Positions 1 through 6,932 are shown, numbered from the stretch's first letter. The stretch: 12,399 nucleotides of DNA from Bacteroidales bacterium UBA4814 (GCA_002402465.1 DHFW01000042.1:16394-28792); one strand, 5' to 3'. Notes: generated from the letters alone by a model not told the origin. Program-made: numbers and translations.

Positions 1-499
1 CGGTGCCGGGCACATCATTATCCATGGTTTTGGGAATGGCAACCACTTTCACGCCCTCCTGGTAAAGCCTTACCGAGTAGCTCAGGGTGTCGTCGCCCCC
101 AATTGGAATCAGATAATCGATTCCGATAAAGTCGATGTTTTTAAGCACCTCAGGAGTGAGGTCATTTATTTCGGCCTTATACTTATCCTTGTGCATTTCG
201 GGCACATGCTTCAGAGGCACGTGGCTGGGGCGCGTACGGGAGCTATGCAGAAAGGTACCGCCGGTGCGGCCGGCACGGTTTACAATGTCTTCGGAAAGTT
301 CGATGAAGTTCTGGCTATTGTCGGCTTTTTTGTCGCGTATCACTTCCATAATGCCTGCCCAGCCACGGCGTATACCCACCACGCGATAGCCTTCGCGAAG
401 AGCACGGATGGTAATGGCGCGTATGGCCGGATTCAACCCGGGGACATCACCCCCACCTGTCAATATCCCAATAGTTCCTTTAATCTTTGGTGTTGTCAT
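1..499 (-). CDS. pfkA: 6-phosphofructokinase family protein, probably PPi-dependent type (partial, 3' end off the left edge)
   Basis: Reading leftward from the ATG at 499 gives 166 residues without a stop before the window ends, so only about the N-terminal half is present. The phosphate-donor loop TGGGDVPGLN is at residues 14-23, a GGDD motif at 134-137 and PKTMDND at 156-162. These are hallmarks of the PFK family, which phosphorylates fructose 6-phosphate to fructose 1,6-bisphosphate in cytosolic glycolysis. ATP-dependent enzymes such as E. coli PfkA have Gly where this protein has the second Asp of GGDD, and Gly where it has the Lys of PKTMDND. The Asp/Lys pair is the known signature of pyrophosphate-dependent PFKs, which work reversibly. 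I therefore infer a PPi donor; the family is certain, the donor is not proven. The start is the first ATG, just before conserved TIGILTGGG. The gene is divergent from the alcohol dehydrogenase gene. Confidence 0.9.
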   Translation of the reverse strand, partial: MTTPKIKGTIGILTGGGDVPGLNPAIRAITIRALREGYRVVGIRRGWAGIMEVIRDKKADNSQNFIELSEDIVNRAGRTGGTFLHSSRTRPSHVPLKHVPEMHKDKYKAEINDLTPEVLKNIDFIGIDYLIPIGGDDTLSYSVRLYQEGVKVVAIPKTMDNDVPGT

Positions 500-705
500 C
501 TTTTCTTTTTTACTGTTTCGAAAAAATCTGGAAGGAACCGGCATTTTCAAAAGCACCTTTCCCCCAATGAAAGCATAAAATTAAAAAAATCCTGCTTTTC
601 TTTCCTGGGTTTTCGCCTTTTTTTTAATGGCAGGGATACGATTTCAAACTTGCATTTTGTTTGAAAAACCCTTAGGTTTGTTTTTTATCAAAAAGTTTCT
701 TCATT
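500..705. other. Divergent intergenic region between the phosphofructokinase and alcohol dehydrogenase genes
   Basis: These 206 bases hold no credible gene. They are rich in A and T runs, including eight T at 618-625, and must carry the start signals for both flanking genes. A TAnnTTTG-type element lies at 673-680 for the plus-strand gene. I found no equally good element for the minus-strand gene. Confidence 0.7.
649..680 (+). promoter_or_regulatory. Candidate Bacteroidota-type promoter of the alcohol dehydrogenase gene
   Basis: TAGGTTTG at 673-680 matches the Bacteroidota -7 consensus TAnnTTTG. A CTTG at 649-652, 20 bases upstream, can serve as the TTG-containing -33 element. Transcription would start near 687, leaving a leader of about 20 bases before the ATG at 706. 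The spacing fits, but the -33 half is short and could be chance. Confidence 0.4.
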
Positions 706-1851
706 ATGGAAAATTTTACCCTTTATAATCCCGTAAAACTGCACTTTGGACAAGGTGTGGTAAAAAAACTGGGTGCTTCCGCCAGGGAATTTGGCCAGAA
801 GGCTTTGCTCGTGTATGGCAAAGGTTCGGTAAAAAAGAACGGCTCTTACCATCAAACCTTGCAGAGCCTGCAGGACGCGGGCATTGAGGTGTTCGAATAC
901 GATGGGATCAAGTCGAACCCTATAATTGAAGATGTGGATGCGGCCGCAACCCTGGGACGCCAGCACCACGTTGATATGGTGGTAGCCGTTGGCGGGGGTA
1001 GTGTGATTGACAGTGCCAAGATCATTTCCATTACCATTCCTGCAGATCATTCGGGTTGGGAATTTCTCGATGGAAAGAAGAAGCCCCAGGCTGCCCTGCC
1101 GCTAATTGGGGTGCTCACCCTGGCCGCCACCGGTACCGAGATGAACGCAGTGGCCGTAGTGCAAAGCGACCAGCACAAGAAGAAGATCGGCTACGGTCAC
1201 AAATTCATGTTTCCCAAACACAGTTTTCTTGATCCTGACTTTACCCGCAGCGTGCCAGCCAATTACACCGCCTATGGCACCATCGACCTTGTGGCCCATG
1301 CCATGGAAGCCTGGTTTGGCGAAGGGGATGCCAGCCTTTCCGACCGCTTTGTCATGGCCATCATTCAGGAAGCCTTGAAATACGGCCCTGAATTGATGAA
1401 TAAGCCAGATGACTACGACCTGCGCGCCCGAATTATGTATGCGGCCACCTGCGCCCTCAACGGTATGACCATGCCCGGGCGAAAATCGGGCGACTGGGGC
1501 GTGCACGACCTGGGGCATACGCTGAGCGTTAAATGGGACCTGGCCCATGGGGCAACCCTTTCCATTGTGTACCCAGCCTGGCTAAAGTTGCAAAAAGACC
1601 GCTGCCCCCAAAGAATTATTGAACTGGGATCGGCCTTGTTTGGCTGCGACAACGTGGAAGACACCATTTACAAGTTCGAATATTTCTTTAAACTGCTGGG
1701 CAGCCCCGTGCGCCTGTCGCAGGCAGGAGTCGACGCCTCGGCAAAAGAACTCGACGACCTGTTTGAGATTATGCGCCTTAACAAAGTGAACGGGCAGCAC
1801 CACAAGCTGAGCGAAAAAGATTATCGCTTCCTGATCGAACGCATGGCCTGA
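706..1851 (+). CDS. yqhD: Iron-containing alcohol dehydrogenase, YqhD/BdhA type (NADPH-dependent aldehyde reductase)
   Basis: This 381-residue cytosolic protein is close to full family length (E. coli YqhD has 387). Family enzymes reduce a broad range of aldehydes to alcohols with NADPH, giving butanol dehydrogenase or aldehyde detoxification activity. The cofactor side shows GSVKKNG at residues 40-46 and GGGSVID at 96-102. The metal ligands Asp194, His198, His267 and His281 are all present, in the contexts GTIDLVAH, VHDLGH and DLAHG. They fall at the same residue numbers I recall for YqhD. The N-terminus MENFTLYNPVKLHFGQG is the usual family start and supports the ATG at 706. No Shine-Dalgarno precedes it. 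The gene looks monocistronic: a hairpin follows, and the next gene starts 109 bases later. The physiological substrate cannot be told from sequence. Confidence 0.93.
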   Translation: MENFTLYNPVKLHFGQGVVKKLGASAREFGQKALLVYGKGSVKKNGSYHQTLQSLQDAGIEVFEYDGIKSNPIIEDVDAAATLGRQHHVDMVVAVGGGSVIDSAKIISITIPADHSGWEFLDGKKKPQAALPLIGVLTLAATGTEMNAVAVVQSDQHKKKIGYGHKFMFPKHSFLDPDFTRSVPANYTAYGTIDLVAHAMEAWFGEGDASLSDRFVMAIIQEALKYGPELMNKPDDYDLRARIMYAATCALNGMTMPGRKSGDWGVHDLGHTLSVKWDLAHGATLSIVYPAWLKLQKDRCPQRIIELGSALFGCDNVEDTIYKFEYFFKLLGSPVRLSQAGVDASAKELDDLFEIMRLNKVNGQHHKLSEKDYRFLIERMA

Positions 1852-1863
1852 ATTTTTGCCCGA

Positions 1864-1890
1864 AACAAAAAGTCGTTTTTGTTGTTTTTC
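1864..1890 (+). terminator. Possible intrinsic terminator after the alcohol dehydrogenase gene
   Basis: AACAAAAA (1864-1871) and TTTTTGTT (1876-1883) form an 8-bp inverted repeat around a GTCG loop, followed by a T-rich stretch to about 1890. The position, 12 bases past the stop codon, is right. The stem is almost all A-T pairs, so it would be weak. Confidence 0.35.
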
Positions 1891-1919
1891 TGTTGCAGGT
1901 TTTTCTGCTTCAGCAAGCA

Positions 1920-1927
1920 TAGGTTTG
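1920..1927 (+). promoter_or_regulatory. Possible -7 element of the msrA promoter
   Basis: TAGGTTTG repeats exactly the element found before the alcohol dehydrogenase gene and lies 33 bases upstream of the msrA ATG. The nearest TTG upstream (1893-1895) is 24 bases away, a little far for a -33 element, so the call rests mainly on the -7 match. Confidence 0.28.
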
Positions 1928-1960
1928 CCATCACCCAGCCGTTTTAAATAAATTATTTGC

Positions 1961-2602
1961 ATGAAAATTTTCATCCTTTTCTTATTACTGCTTGCGGGTG
2001 GCTGCAATCAACAAACGACTCACTCAAACACAACAAATGCCATGTCAAATTTAAATCATCATAATGCGCCCCTGCTCGAAACGGCCACCTTTGGTGGTGG
2101 TTGCTTCTGGTGCACAGAGGCTGTTTTTCAGCGTGTAAAAGGGGTGCACAGCGTGGTTTCAGGCTATTCGGGAGGCAAAATAACCAACCCCACCTACCGC
2201 GAAGTAACCAATGGCCTTACCGGTCATGCCGAAGTGGTTCAACTCAGATTCGACCCCGAAGAGGTTAGCTACCTGCAGCTGCTAGAAATTTTCTTTAAAA
2301 CGCACGACCCCACTACCCTCAACCGGCAGGGCGCCGACGTGGGGACACAATACCGCTCGGTGATCTTTTATCACAACCAGCAGCAGAAAGAGCTGGCCCA
2401 AAAAGCTAAGCAGGCCCTTGACAAGGAAAAGATATGGAATGACCCGATCGTTACAGAAATAAATGAATTCAAAGCTTTTTACAAAGCTGAAGATTATCAT
2501 CAGAATTACTTTGCCAACAACCCAAACCAGGGCTATTGCCAGTTTGTGATTGTTCCAAAGTTGAATAAGCTGGAAAAGTTATTTCAGGATATGCTGAAAT
2601 AA
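1961..2602 (+). CDS. msrA: Peptide-methionine (S)-S-oxide reductase MsrA, predicted lipoprotein
   Basis: MsrA reduces the S-epimer of methionine sulfoxide in proteins and so repairs oxidative damage. This 213-residue protein has the catalytic motif GGCFWC at residues 46-51 (nucleophile Cys48), GHAE at 89-92 and GADVGTQYRS at 124-133. A late Cys193 in GYCQF is a candidate recycling cysteine. No MsrB domain is fused. Residues 1-15 form a short hydrophobic leader ending in LAGGC, which looks like a lipoprotein signal with Cys15 as the lipidation site. The Gly at -2 and Ala at -3 make it a relaxed lipobox. A 30-residue polar linker then precedes the enzyme domain. This points to an envelope-anchored enzyme. 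An internal ATG at 2042 (Met28) would give a cytosolic form without the leader. I prefer 1961 because the leader plus cysteine is unlikely to arise by chance. Confidence 0.93.
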   Translation: MKIFILFLLLLAGGCNQQTTHSNTTNAMSNLNHHNAPLLETATFGGGCFWCTEAVFQRVKGVHSVVSGYSGGKITNPTYREVTNGLTGHAEVVQLRFDPEEVSYLQLLEIFFKTHDPTTLNRQGADVGTQYRSVIFYHNQQQKELAQKAKQALDKEKIWNDPIVTEINEFKAFYKAEDYHQNYFANNPNQGYCQFVIVPKLNKLEKLFQDMLK

Positions 2603-2633
2603 AAGGAGCGGACTTTTAAGTCAACTTCATTTC

Positions 2634-4244
2634 TTATTCCAGGGTAATCTTCTTACCGGACGGATAGCGCACCGAATAGCGAATGCTGCGCTGCTGTGTT
2701 TCGGCCTGGGCCAGTTCCAGCCTCCATGTCACAAATCCACGGTCCCTGTCGTACTGTGCTCCCGACATTTCTTCCACCGAAACCTCAATATCCTGCTGAG
2801 TGGAAACCGGCACCTGGTCCTGGATATTCAGGATAACAGCCACCCGCTTGTTGTTGCGTGCGCTGATCTCCCATCCCACAGTATCGGTTGTTCTGTTGCC
2901 AAGGAAACTTCTCCTGCTCTGGTCTTTCATGCGTTCGCGCTTCACCACGATATTGCGGTCGCGCCCCAGCGAAAGTTCCAGGGTATCGGTGGTGACACCC
3001 GGGTCAATAAAGGTTTTTCCAAGGAAGGTTCCCTCAAAGAACATATTTGCTTCGCCGGGCAACAGGGCATATTGCTGCCAGTCGGGCACGCGGGCCACCA
3101 GAAAGGCATCGGGATTGAGCTTGGGCACCACGAAATATTCGTAGAGGGCAGGCAGACTATTGTTTTCCAATTCCACCACCCGGCGGTCGCCACCCGAAGG
3201 CAGGTTGTAGGGCGTATTTACCACAAACTCCCTGGTAACTCGGCCTTCCTGCACCTGCACAAAGTCGGCAGCCGACTGGGCGGTGACCGGAGCCGGAGAT
3301 GCTTCAAAGTCCATTTCATAATTATCAGCAACGATTTCCAGAATCTTTCTCTGGGTGCCATAACCCATTACTGCGATTTCCTCATCAAACCTGAGGAACC
3401 ATTGAGAAAGCTGTGGCTTCTGTCCCCACTGACGGGGGTCGCCGGTAGAGAAAGTCAGCCTGACGTTGTTCCAGTCTTCACCGGTGTTCTGATAGGCGTT
3501 GGCTTTGAGCAGAAGCTCCAGGTTGCGGTCAATATCGGCCACCCGAATGTCGTAAACCGGGTTCCATCCCGCCGAAAAAGTATTGTAGGTAAGTACAAAA
3601 GCCGCATTAACGGCCGAGTTTGCCGAAACCTGCACCACCACTTCGCCCATGCGGCTGGAAGCCCTTCCACGCAAGCGGTTGAGCTGTTGTGAAATGCGTG
3701 CATGGCGCTCTCCGTCCTTTTCCACCTCCTGCTGCACTTTCAGCGAATTGGTTTTAATTTCCTGCAGTCTTTGCCTCAGAAAGTCGGCAGCTGCCCTAAG
3801 CTCTGCCACCTGCACACCGCGTTCACTGCCTCCCAAAGATCGGTTGGCAGCCAGCAGGGCTTCTTCTTCCTCGTAAACCTTTAGCAGTGACCGTTTCAGA
3901 TCGATCCGGTTTTTGTAATACCTGAGGCTGTCCTCCAGCATTCTGATTTCACGGCTTTGCCCGGGGCTCTCCAGGAAGTTGGTTCTGTGACTTACCGACA
4001 ATATGGTCAGTGCGCCGCTTGCCTTAACCTGTATGCTCGAAGCGTCGATGTCGAGCGGAAGATTGGTAAACACCAATTCGTTGATGCCTGCAGGCACCCT
4101 TGCCTGGGCTTCACGGGTGAGCTGGGCGCCCTGAAAGAACACGGTGGCCTCTTTCATTTCGGATCGTACCTGCAAAGGCTGACCCTGAACCGCCAGGCCC
4201 AGGGTCAGCAGCAAGTACAATACGTTGATTGCTTTTTGTTTCAT
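2634..4244 (-). CDS. Secreted MuiA-family (DUF4140/DUF4139) protein
   Basis: The 536 residues begin with a signal peptide (about 1-21, ending LAVQG). A DUF4140-like domain follows (about 25-90, with KEATVFFQGAQLTREA). Next is a charged, Leu-rich segment (about 97-195) expected to form a coiled coil, then a DUF4139-like beta domain to the C-terminus (NTFSAGWNPVYDIR at 221-234, NTGEDWNNVRLTFSTG at 253-268). The family is called 'mucoidy inhibitor A', but its biochemical role is not established. The product probably works in the periplasm or at the outer membrane. Between the two halves of the DUF4139 region, residues 288-300 read DEEIAVMGYGTQRK-like, resembling the TonB-box region of SusC proteins. 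The gene lies 28 bases downstream of the DUF4476 gene on the same strand, so the two are probably cotranscribed. It converges with msrA across a 31-base gap. Confidence 0.85.
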   Translation of the reverse strand: MKQKAINVLYLLLTLGLAVQGQPLQVRSEMKEATVFFQGAQLTREAQARVPAGINELVFTNLPLDIDASSIQVKASGALTILSVSHRTNFLESPGQSREIRMLEDSLRYYKNRIDLKRSLLKVYEEEEALLAANRSLGGSERGVQVAELRAAADFLRQRLQEIKTNSLKVQQEVEKDGERHARISQQLNRLRGRASSRMGEVVVQVSANSAVNAAFVLTYNTFSAGWNPVYDIRVADIDRNLELLLKANAYQNTGEDWNNVRLTFSTGDPRQWGQKPQLSQWFLRFDEEIAVMGYGTQRKILEIVADNYEMDFEASPAPVTAQSAADFVQVQEGRVTREFVVNTPYNLPSGGDRRVVELENNSLPALYEYFVVPKLNPDAFLVARVPDWQQYALLPGEANMFFEGTFLGKTFIDPGVTTDTLELSLGRDRNIVVKRERMKDQSRRSFLGNRTTDTVGWEISARNNKRVAVILNIQDQVPVSTQQDIEVSVEEMSGAQYDRDRGFVTWRLELAQAETQQRSIRYSVRYPSGKKITLE

Positions 4245-4272
4245 AGTGATTTTTGTTTATAAAGGTAATCGT

Positions 4273-4980
4273 TTAGTAGTTTGCAGCAATAAACCGGTTA
4301 AGTTCGAGAGTGCTGCTGCTGAAGCGGAAAGCACGGTGCACCAGGAAGTAATTCTGCGGGTCAATGGTATGCCCATAGGCGTATTTGGCTAGTTCCAGCC
4401 TGTTCGACTCAAAGGAAAACAGGTCCATCAATTCCTTCACTTGTATGGCGCTCAGATTGTTGCGCGAAACGGCATGTTTGGCCATGTCGAGCCGGCTGCT
4501 TTCGAAGCGGGAGTTGGCCAGGGTGGCCTTGAGGCCAGCAAAGGCCTGTGGGCTCATTGCAACGCGATACGAACCCGGGTGGTAAGCAGGCGAATAATGT
4601 GCGGGAGGGGGAGCAGGAGCATACCTGAGGGCCATGCGCTCTACTTCCACAAAGCGGCCGCGGTGGTCGATGCGCCCCACAATGCGGGAGCGGGCCGGAA
4701 CCCTTACATAATCGGCAAAAACAACCCGCGGTGCGCCCAGCACATACACACGTCCGTTGAAAAACCGGTCGTACCTCACGATCCGTACAAAGTGCCGTCC
4801 TGGATGCAGGTCGGAAATGGTATAGGAGGTACGCTGATGATTGTATGAACGGTCGCCAACCGTAATATTAAAGGCAGCACCGTCGTGCAGCGATATGATC
4901 AGTTCGGAAGGGTTTGGATGAGAGGCGGCCAGCGAGAGGGCCAGGCTCATCAAGGCAAAGGTCATCATTAGTTTTTTCAT
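4273..4980 (-). CDS. Secreted DUF4476 domain protein
   Basis: Starting at the ATG at 4980 gives 235 residues. Residues 1-20 are a clear signal peptide (MKKLMMTF followed by a Leu/Ala-rich core). Residues 26-115 look like a beta-rich domain (LIISLHDGAAFNITVGDRSY, then HFVRIVRY). A Pro/Tyr-rich linker spans about 121-137. Residues 145-235 are a helical DUF4476 domain made of three similar units of about 30 residues: FESSRLDMAK at 159, FESNRLELAK at 190 and FSSSTLELNR at 220. DUF4476 proteins have no known function, and I do not assign one. The open frame extends to a TTG at 4995, but that codon overlaps a GGAGG ribosome site that fits the ATG at 4980. The MuiA-family gene follows 28 bases downstream, which suggests a shared envelope role. 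Confidence 0.85.
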   Translation of the reverse strand: MKKLMMTFALMSLALSLAASHPNPSELIISLHDGAAFNITVGDRSYNHQRTSYTISDLHPGRHFVRIVRYDRFFNGRVYVLGAPRVVFADYVRVPARSRIVGRIDHRGRFVEVERMALRYAPAPPPAHYSPAYHPGSYRVAMSPQAFAGLKATLANSRFESSRLDMAKHAVSRNNLSAIQVKELMDLFSFESNRLELAKYAYGHTIDPQNYFLVHRAFRFSSSTLELNRFIAANY

Positions 4981-4988
4981 GGCGTAGT

Positions 4989-4993
4989 CCTCC
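4989..4993 (-). promoter_or_regulatory. Shine-Dalgarno sequence of the DUF4476 gene
   Basis: GGAGG on the minus strand lies 8 bases before the ATG at 4980, an ideal spacing. It fixes the start at 4980 against the upstream TTG. It is unusual here because most other starts in the window have only A-rich or featureless leaders. Confidence 0.65.
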
Positions 4994-5035
4994 AAAATTT
5001 AGTAAACCGTATTCGCCCATGCAAAACCAATTAGC

Positions 5036-5052
5036 GTGCCAAGTCGTGGCAC
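5036..5052. repeat. Short inverted repeat between the PF04020-type and DUF4476 genes
   Basis: GTGCCA (5036-5041) and TGGCAC (5047-5052) are perfect 6-bp arms around a 5-base spacer. The repeat lies about 35 bases downstream of the membrane-protein stop codon and 56 bases upstream of the DUF4476 start. There is no adjoining T run on either strand, so it is not a standard intrinsic terminator. It could be an operator or an RNA hairpin. Confidence 0.35.
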
Positions 5053-5085
5053 ATGAAAAAGAACCTGCTGTAAGACCAGTATTTA

Positions 5086-5460
5086 CTAATAGTTGCGCGG
5101 ATGACCAGAACCACGGGGCGACTTGGGCTTAACCGGGATTTCGAGAAACCAGCTTACCAATGAAAGAATAATGCTGAAAAGCAGCGCCCACCAGAATCCC
5201 TGCACTACAAATCCCCTGACAAAATGAGCGGCAATCTGTACTATGAAGGCATTGATTACCAGCAAAAACAAGCCAAGGCTCATGATGGTAACCGGAATGG
5301 TGAGAACAATGAGCAAAGGCTTAAGCAGCATATTTAAAATGCCCAGCACAAAAGCCACCACCAGGGCAGTTACAAAACTTTCCACTTCCACCCCGGGCAA
5401 AAGATAGGCAGAAATGAGCACCGCAAAGGAAGAAACCAGCACTTTCAAAAAAAAACTCAT
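5086..5460 (-). CDS. Small four-helix membrane protein, PF04020 'phage holin family' type
   Basis: The 124-residue product starting at the ATG at 5460 has four hydrophobic segments at about 4-22, 28-46, 48-77 and 86-108. The conserved core is GILNMLLKPLLIVLTIPVTI, followed by SLGLFLLVINAFIV, which is typical of the PF04020 family (YvlD-like). The C-terminal tail is short, basic and Pro-rich (KPKSPRGSGHPRNY). Despite the 'holin' name, family members are widespread chromosomal inner-membrane proteins of unknown function, and nothing phage-like surrounds this one. The open frame extends to a TTG at 5511; the ATG is preferred because MSFFLKVLVSSF begins the first membrane segment. No Shine-Dalgarno is seen. 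A terminator-like hairpin separates it from waaA upstream, so it probably has its own promoter. Confidence 0.85.
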   Translation of the reverse strand: MSFFLKVLVSSFAVLISAYLLPGVEVESFVTALVVAFVLGILNMLLKPLLIVLTIPVTIMSLGLFLLVINAFIVQIAAHFVRGFVVQGFWWALLFSIILSLVSWFLEIPVKPKSPRGSGHPRNY

Positions 5461-5521
5461 GGGTCGGTCTTTTTTGTTTACAATTGCAAACCAGAGAATA
5501 AAGTTAACCAAATTCTATAAG

Positions 5522-5542
5522 AAAAAAAAGCCCCTTACGGGG
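5522..5542 (-). terminator. Intrinsic terminator of waaA
   Basis: On the minus strand CCCC-GTAA-GGGG forms a short G-C stem with a GNRA-type loop. One C and then eight T (5529-5522) follow. It starts 13 bases after the waaA stop codon. The stem is only four pairs but is all G-C, and the T run is strong. Confidence 0.6.
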
Positions 5543-5554
5543 AAAACAAAGCCA

Positions 5555-6793
5555 TCAAGAGAGGTGCTTTTTCAAATAATTAATCACAGCCTCTGTTGCA
5601 CCTTTCTTTTGGGAAATGTATTGCAAACACACCTGTGAAGCATCGAGCAACAAATTTGGGTTTTCGAGAAATTCTTTTACCTGCTGTTGCAGGTTTTCAG
5701 CATTGTGAACAGGGGAGGCTCCTCCCCTTTCGATCAGTTCGAGGGCTTCGGCAAATTGCTGGTAGCGGGGTCCGAAAAAAACGGGCAGACCAAATGTAAC
5801 AGCTTCAAGAATATTGTGAATGCCCCTTCCGAAACCGCCTCCGATATAAGCCAGGGTTCCCAGCCGGTAAAGACTCGAAAGCAAGCCGATGCGGTCGATA
5901 ATCAGCACCCGGGTATCGGCCGGCACACTGGCTGAGAGTTCGGAAAAAATTTCGGTCCGAACCTTTATCTGCCTTTTCAGGTTTTGAATGTGCTGCGGCT
6001 GGATTTCGTGCGGTGCTATAATAAACTTAAGTTTCCCGGCAGGATCATTGATAAGCGGCAGCAGCAATGCCTCATCGGCCGGCCAGGTACTGCCCGCAAC
6101 CAGTATCTGGCTATCGCGCGCAAAGTCATCGAATTGCGGAAAGTTCACAGGCTGCCCCGCAATGGCAGCCACACGATCGAAGCGGGTATCGCCGCTAATG
6201 GCCGCATTGGTAATACCTGCCTTATGAAGCAACTTAAGCGACTTTTCATTCTGCACAAAAATAAATGACAATTTTTTCAATTGCCGGCGAAACCATTTCC
6301 CGTAAGGGCGAAAGAAATGTTGCCCGGGTCTGAAATTGGCCGAAATTACCAGGGACGGAATTTTTCGCTTATGCAGGCCATCAAGATAGTTGAACCAAAA
6401 CTCGTATTTCACAAAAATGGCTATCGAAGGCTTCCAGATATTCAGGAAACGCTGCACATTTCCCAGGGTGTCGAGCGGCAGATAAAAAATGAATTCGGCC
6501 TGATCGTAGTTTTTGCGGATTTCGAAACCCGAAGGGGAAAAGAAAGTAAGCAGCACCTTATATTGAGGAAACTCTTTCCGGAACGCTTCAATGACAGGCC
6601 TTCCTTGCTCAAACTCACCCAGAGAAGCGCAATGGAACCATGCCAGAGGATCCTTTCCCGCGAAAGCGGCCTGCATTTTTTTAAACTGGCCCTTGCGCCC
6701 CTGCCGCCAAAGCCTCGCCTTGGGCGAAAACCAGCAAGCCACCACCACACCGGCCTGGTAAATGAGAATAAAGATTTGATAGAGCCACCGCAT
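5555..6793 (-). CDS. waaA: 3-deoxy-D-manno-octulosonic acid (Kdo) transferase
   Basis: WaaA moves Kdo from CMP-Kdo onto the lipid A precursor at the cytoplasmic face of the inner membrane, the first step of LPS core assembly. The 412-residue length is normal for the family. An N-terminal hydrophobic segment (about 3-22) can anchor it. Family motifs seen in order are CASLGEFEQGRP at 55-66 (Glu60 is the expected catalytic base), PLD at 106-108, KYEFWFN at 129-135, GDTRFDR at 201-207, GSTWPADE at 234-241, APHE at 260-263 and GGGFGRGIHNILE at 318-330, the last in the C-terminal GT-B nucleotide-binding lobe. The number of Kdo units transferred cannot be told from sequence. The start at 6793 is the first ATG, and MRWLYQIFILIY fits the family. 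It is divergent from the nucleotide-sugar operon, consistent with LPS biosynthesis genes being grouped here. Confidence 0.95.
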   Translation of the reverse strand: MRWLYQIFILIYQAGVVVACWFSPKARLWRQGRKGQFKKMQAAFAGKDPLAWFHCASLGEFEQGRPVIEAFRKEFPQYKVLLTFFSPSGFEIRKNYDQAEFIFYLPLDTLGNVQRFLNIWKPSIAIFVKYEFWFNYLDGLHKRKIPSLVISANFRPGQHFFRPYGKWFRRQLKKLSFIFVQNEKSLKLLHKAGITNAAISGDTRFDRVAAIAGQPVNFPQFDDFARDSQILVAGSTWPADEALLLPLINDPAGKLKFIIAPHEIQPQHIQNLKRQIKVRTEIFSELSASVPADTRVLIIDRIGLLSSLYRLGTLAYIGGGFGRGIHNILEAVTFGLPVFFGPRYQQFAEALELIERGGASPVHNAENLQQQVKEFLENPNLLLDASQVCLQYISQKKGATEAVINYLKKHLS

Positions 6794-6813
6794 AAGCTAG
6801 GGTTTTGTCGCCG

Positions 6814-6821
6814 CAAAGATA
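6814..6821 (-). promoter_or_regulatory. Candidate -7 element of the waaA promoter
   Basis: On the minus strand the sequence is TATCTTTG, a perfect TAnnTTTG match, 20 bases before the waaA ATG. It would give a leader of about 14 bases. No convincing -33 TTG is seen at the usual distance. Confidence 0.4.
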
Positions 6822-6932
6822 AAGCATTCGTATGAACAGGGTAGCCGCCTCTGCACAAAAATCCTTTTGCCGTGTGCCCAAAGCATACACGGGTTTTGCC
6901 GCTGAAAAATCAATGACCGAAAGAATAATTTT

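Noticed and set aside
191..664. A 157-codon open frame on the plus strand near the left edge
   Set aside because: Most of it is antisense to the phosphofructokinase gene, whose motifs are clear. The rest runs through A/T-rich intergenic sequence.
1102..1548. A 148-codon minus-strand open frame inside the alcohol dehydrogenase gene
   Set aside because: It is a shadow of the dehydrogenase, whose metal ligands and cofactor motifs are all in the plus frame.
2611..2622. Palindrome GACTTTTAAGTC between the convergent msrA and MuiA-family genes, considered as a bidirectional terminator
   Set aside because: With a realistic loop only four base pairs remain, and there is no proper T run next to it.
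3072..3692. A 206-codon open frame on the plus strand inside the MuiA-family gene
   Set aside because: It is antisense to a complete gene with a signal peptide and family domains, and its product shows no recognisable motif.
5086..5460. The 'holin' name considered as a sign of a prophage
   Set aside because: PF04020 proteins are common chromosomal membrane proteins. No lysin, structural, integrase or other phage gene is present around it.
5461..5511. An upstream extension of the PF04020-type gene to a TTG at 5511
   Set aside because: The added 17 residues disrupt the usual N-terminus, and the ATG at 5460 begins directly before the first membrane segment.
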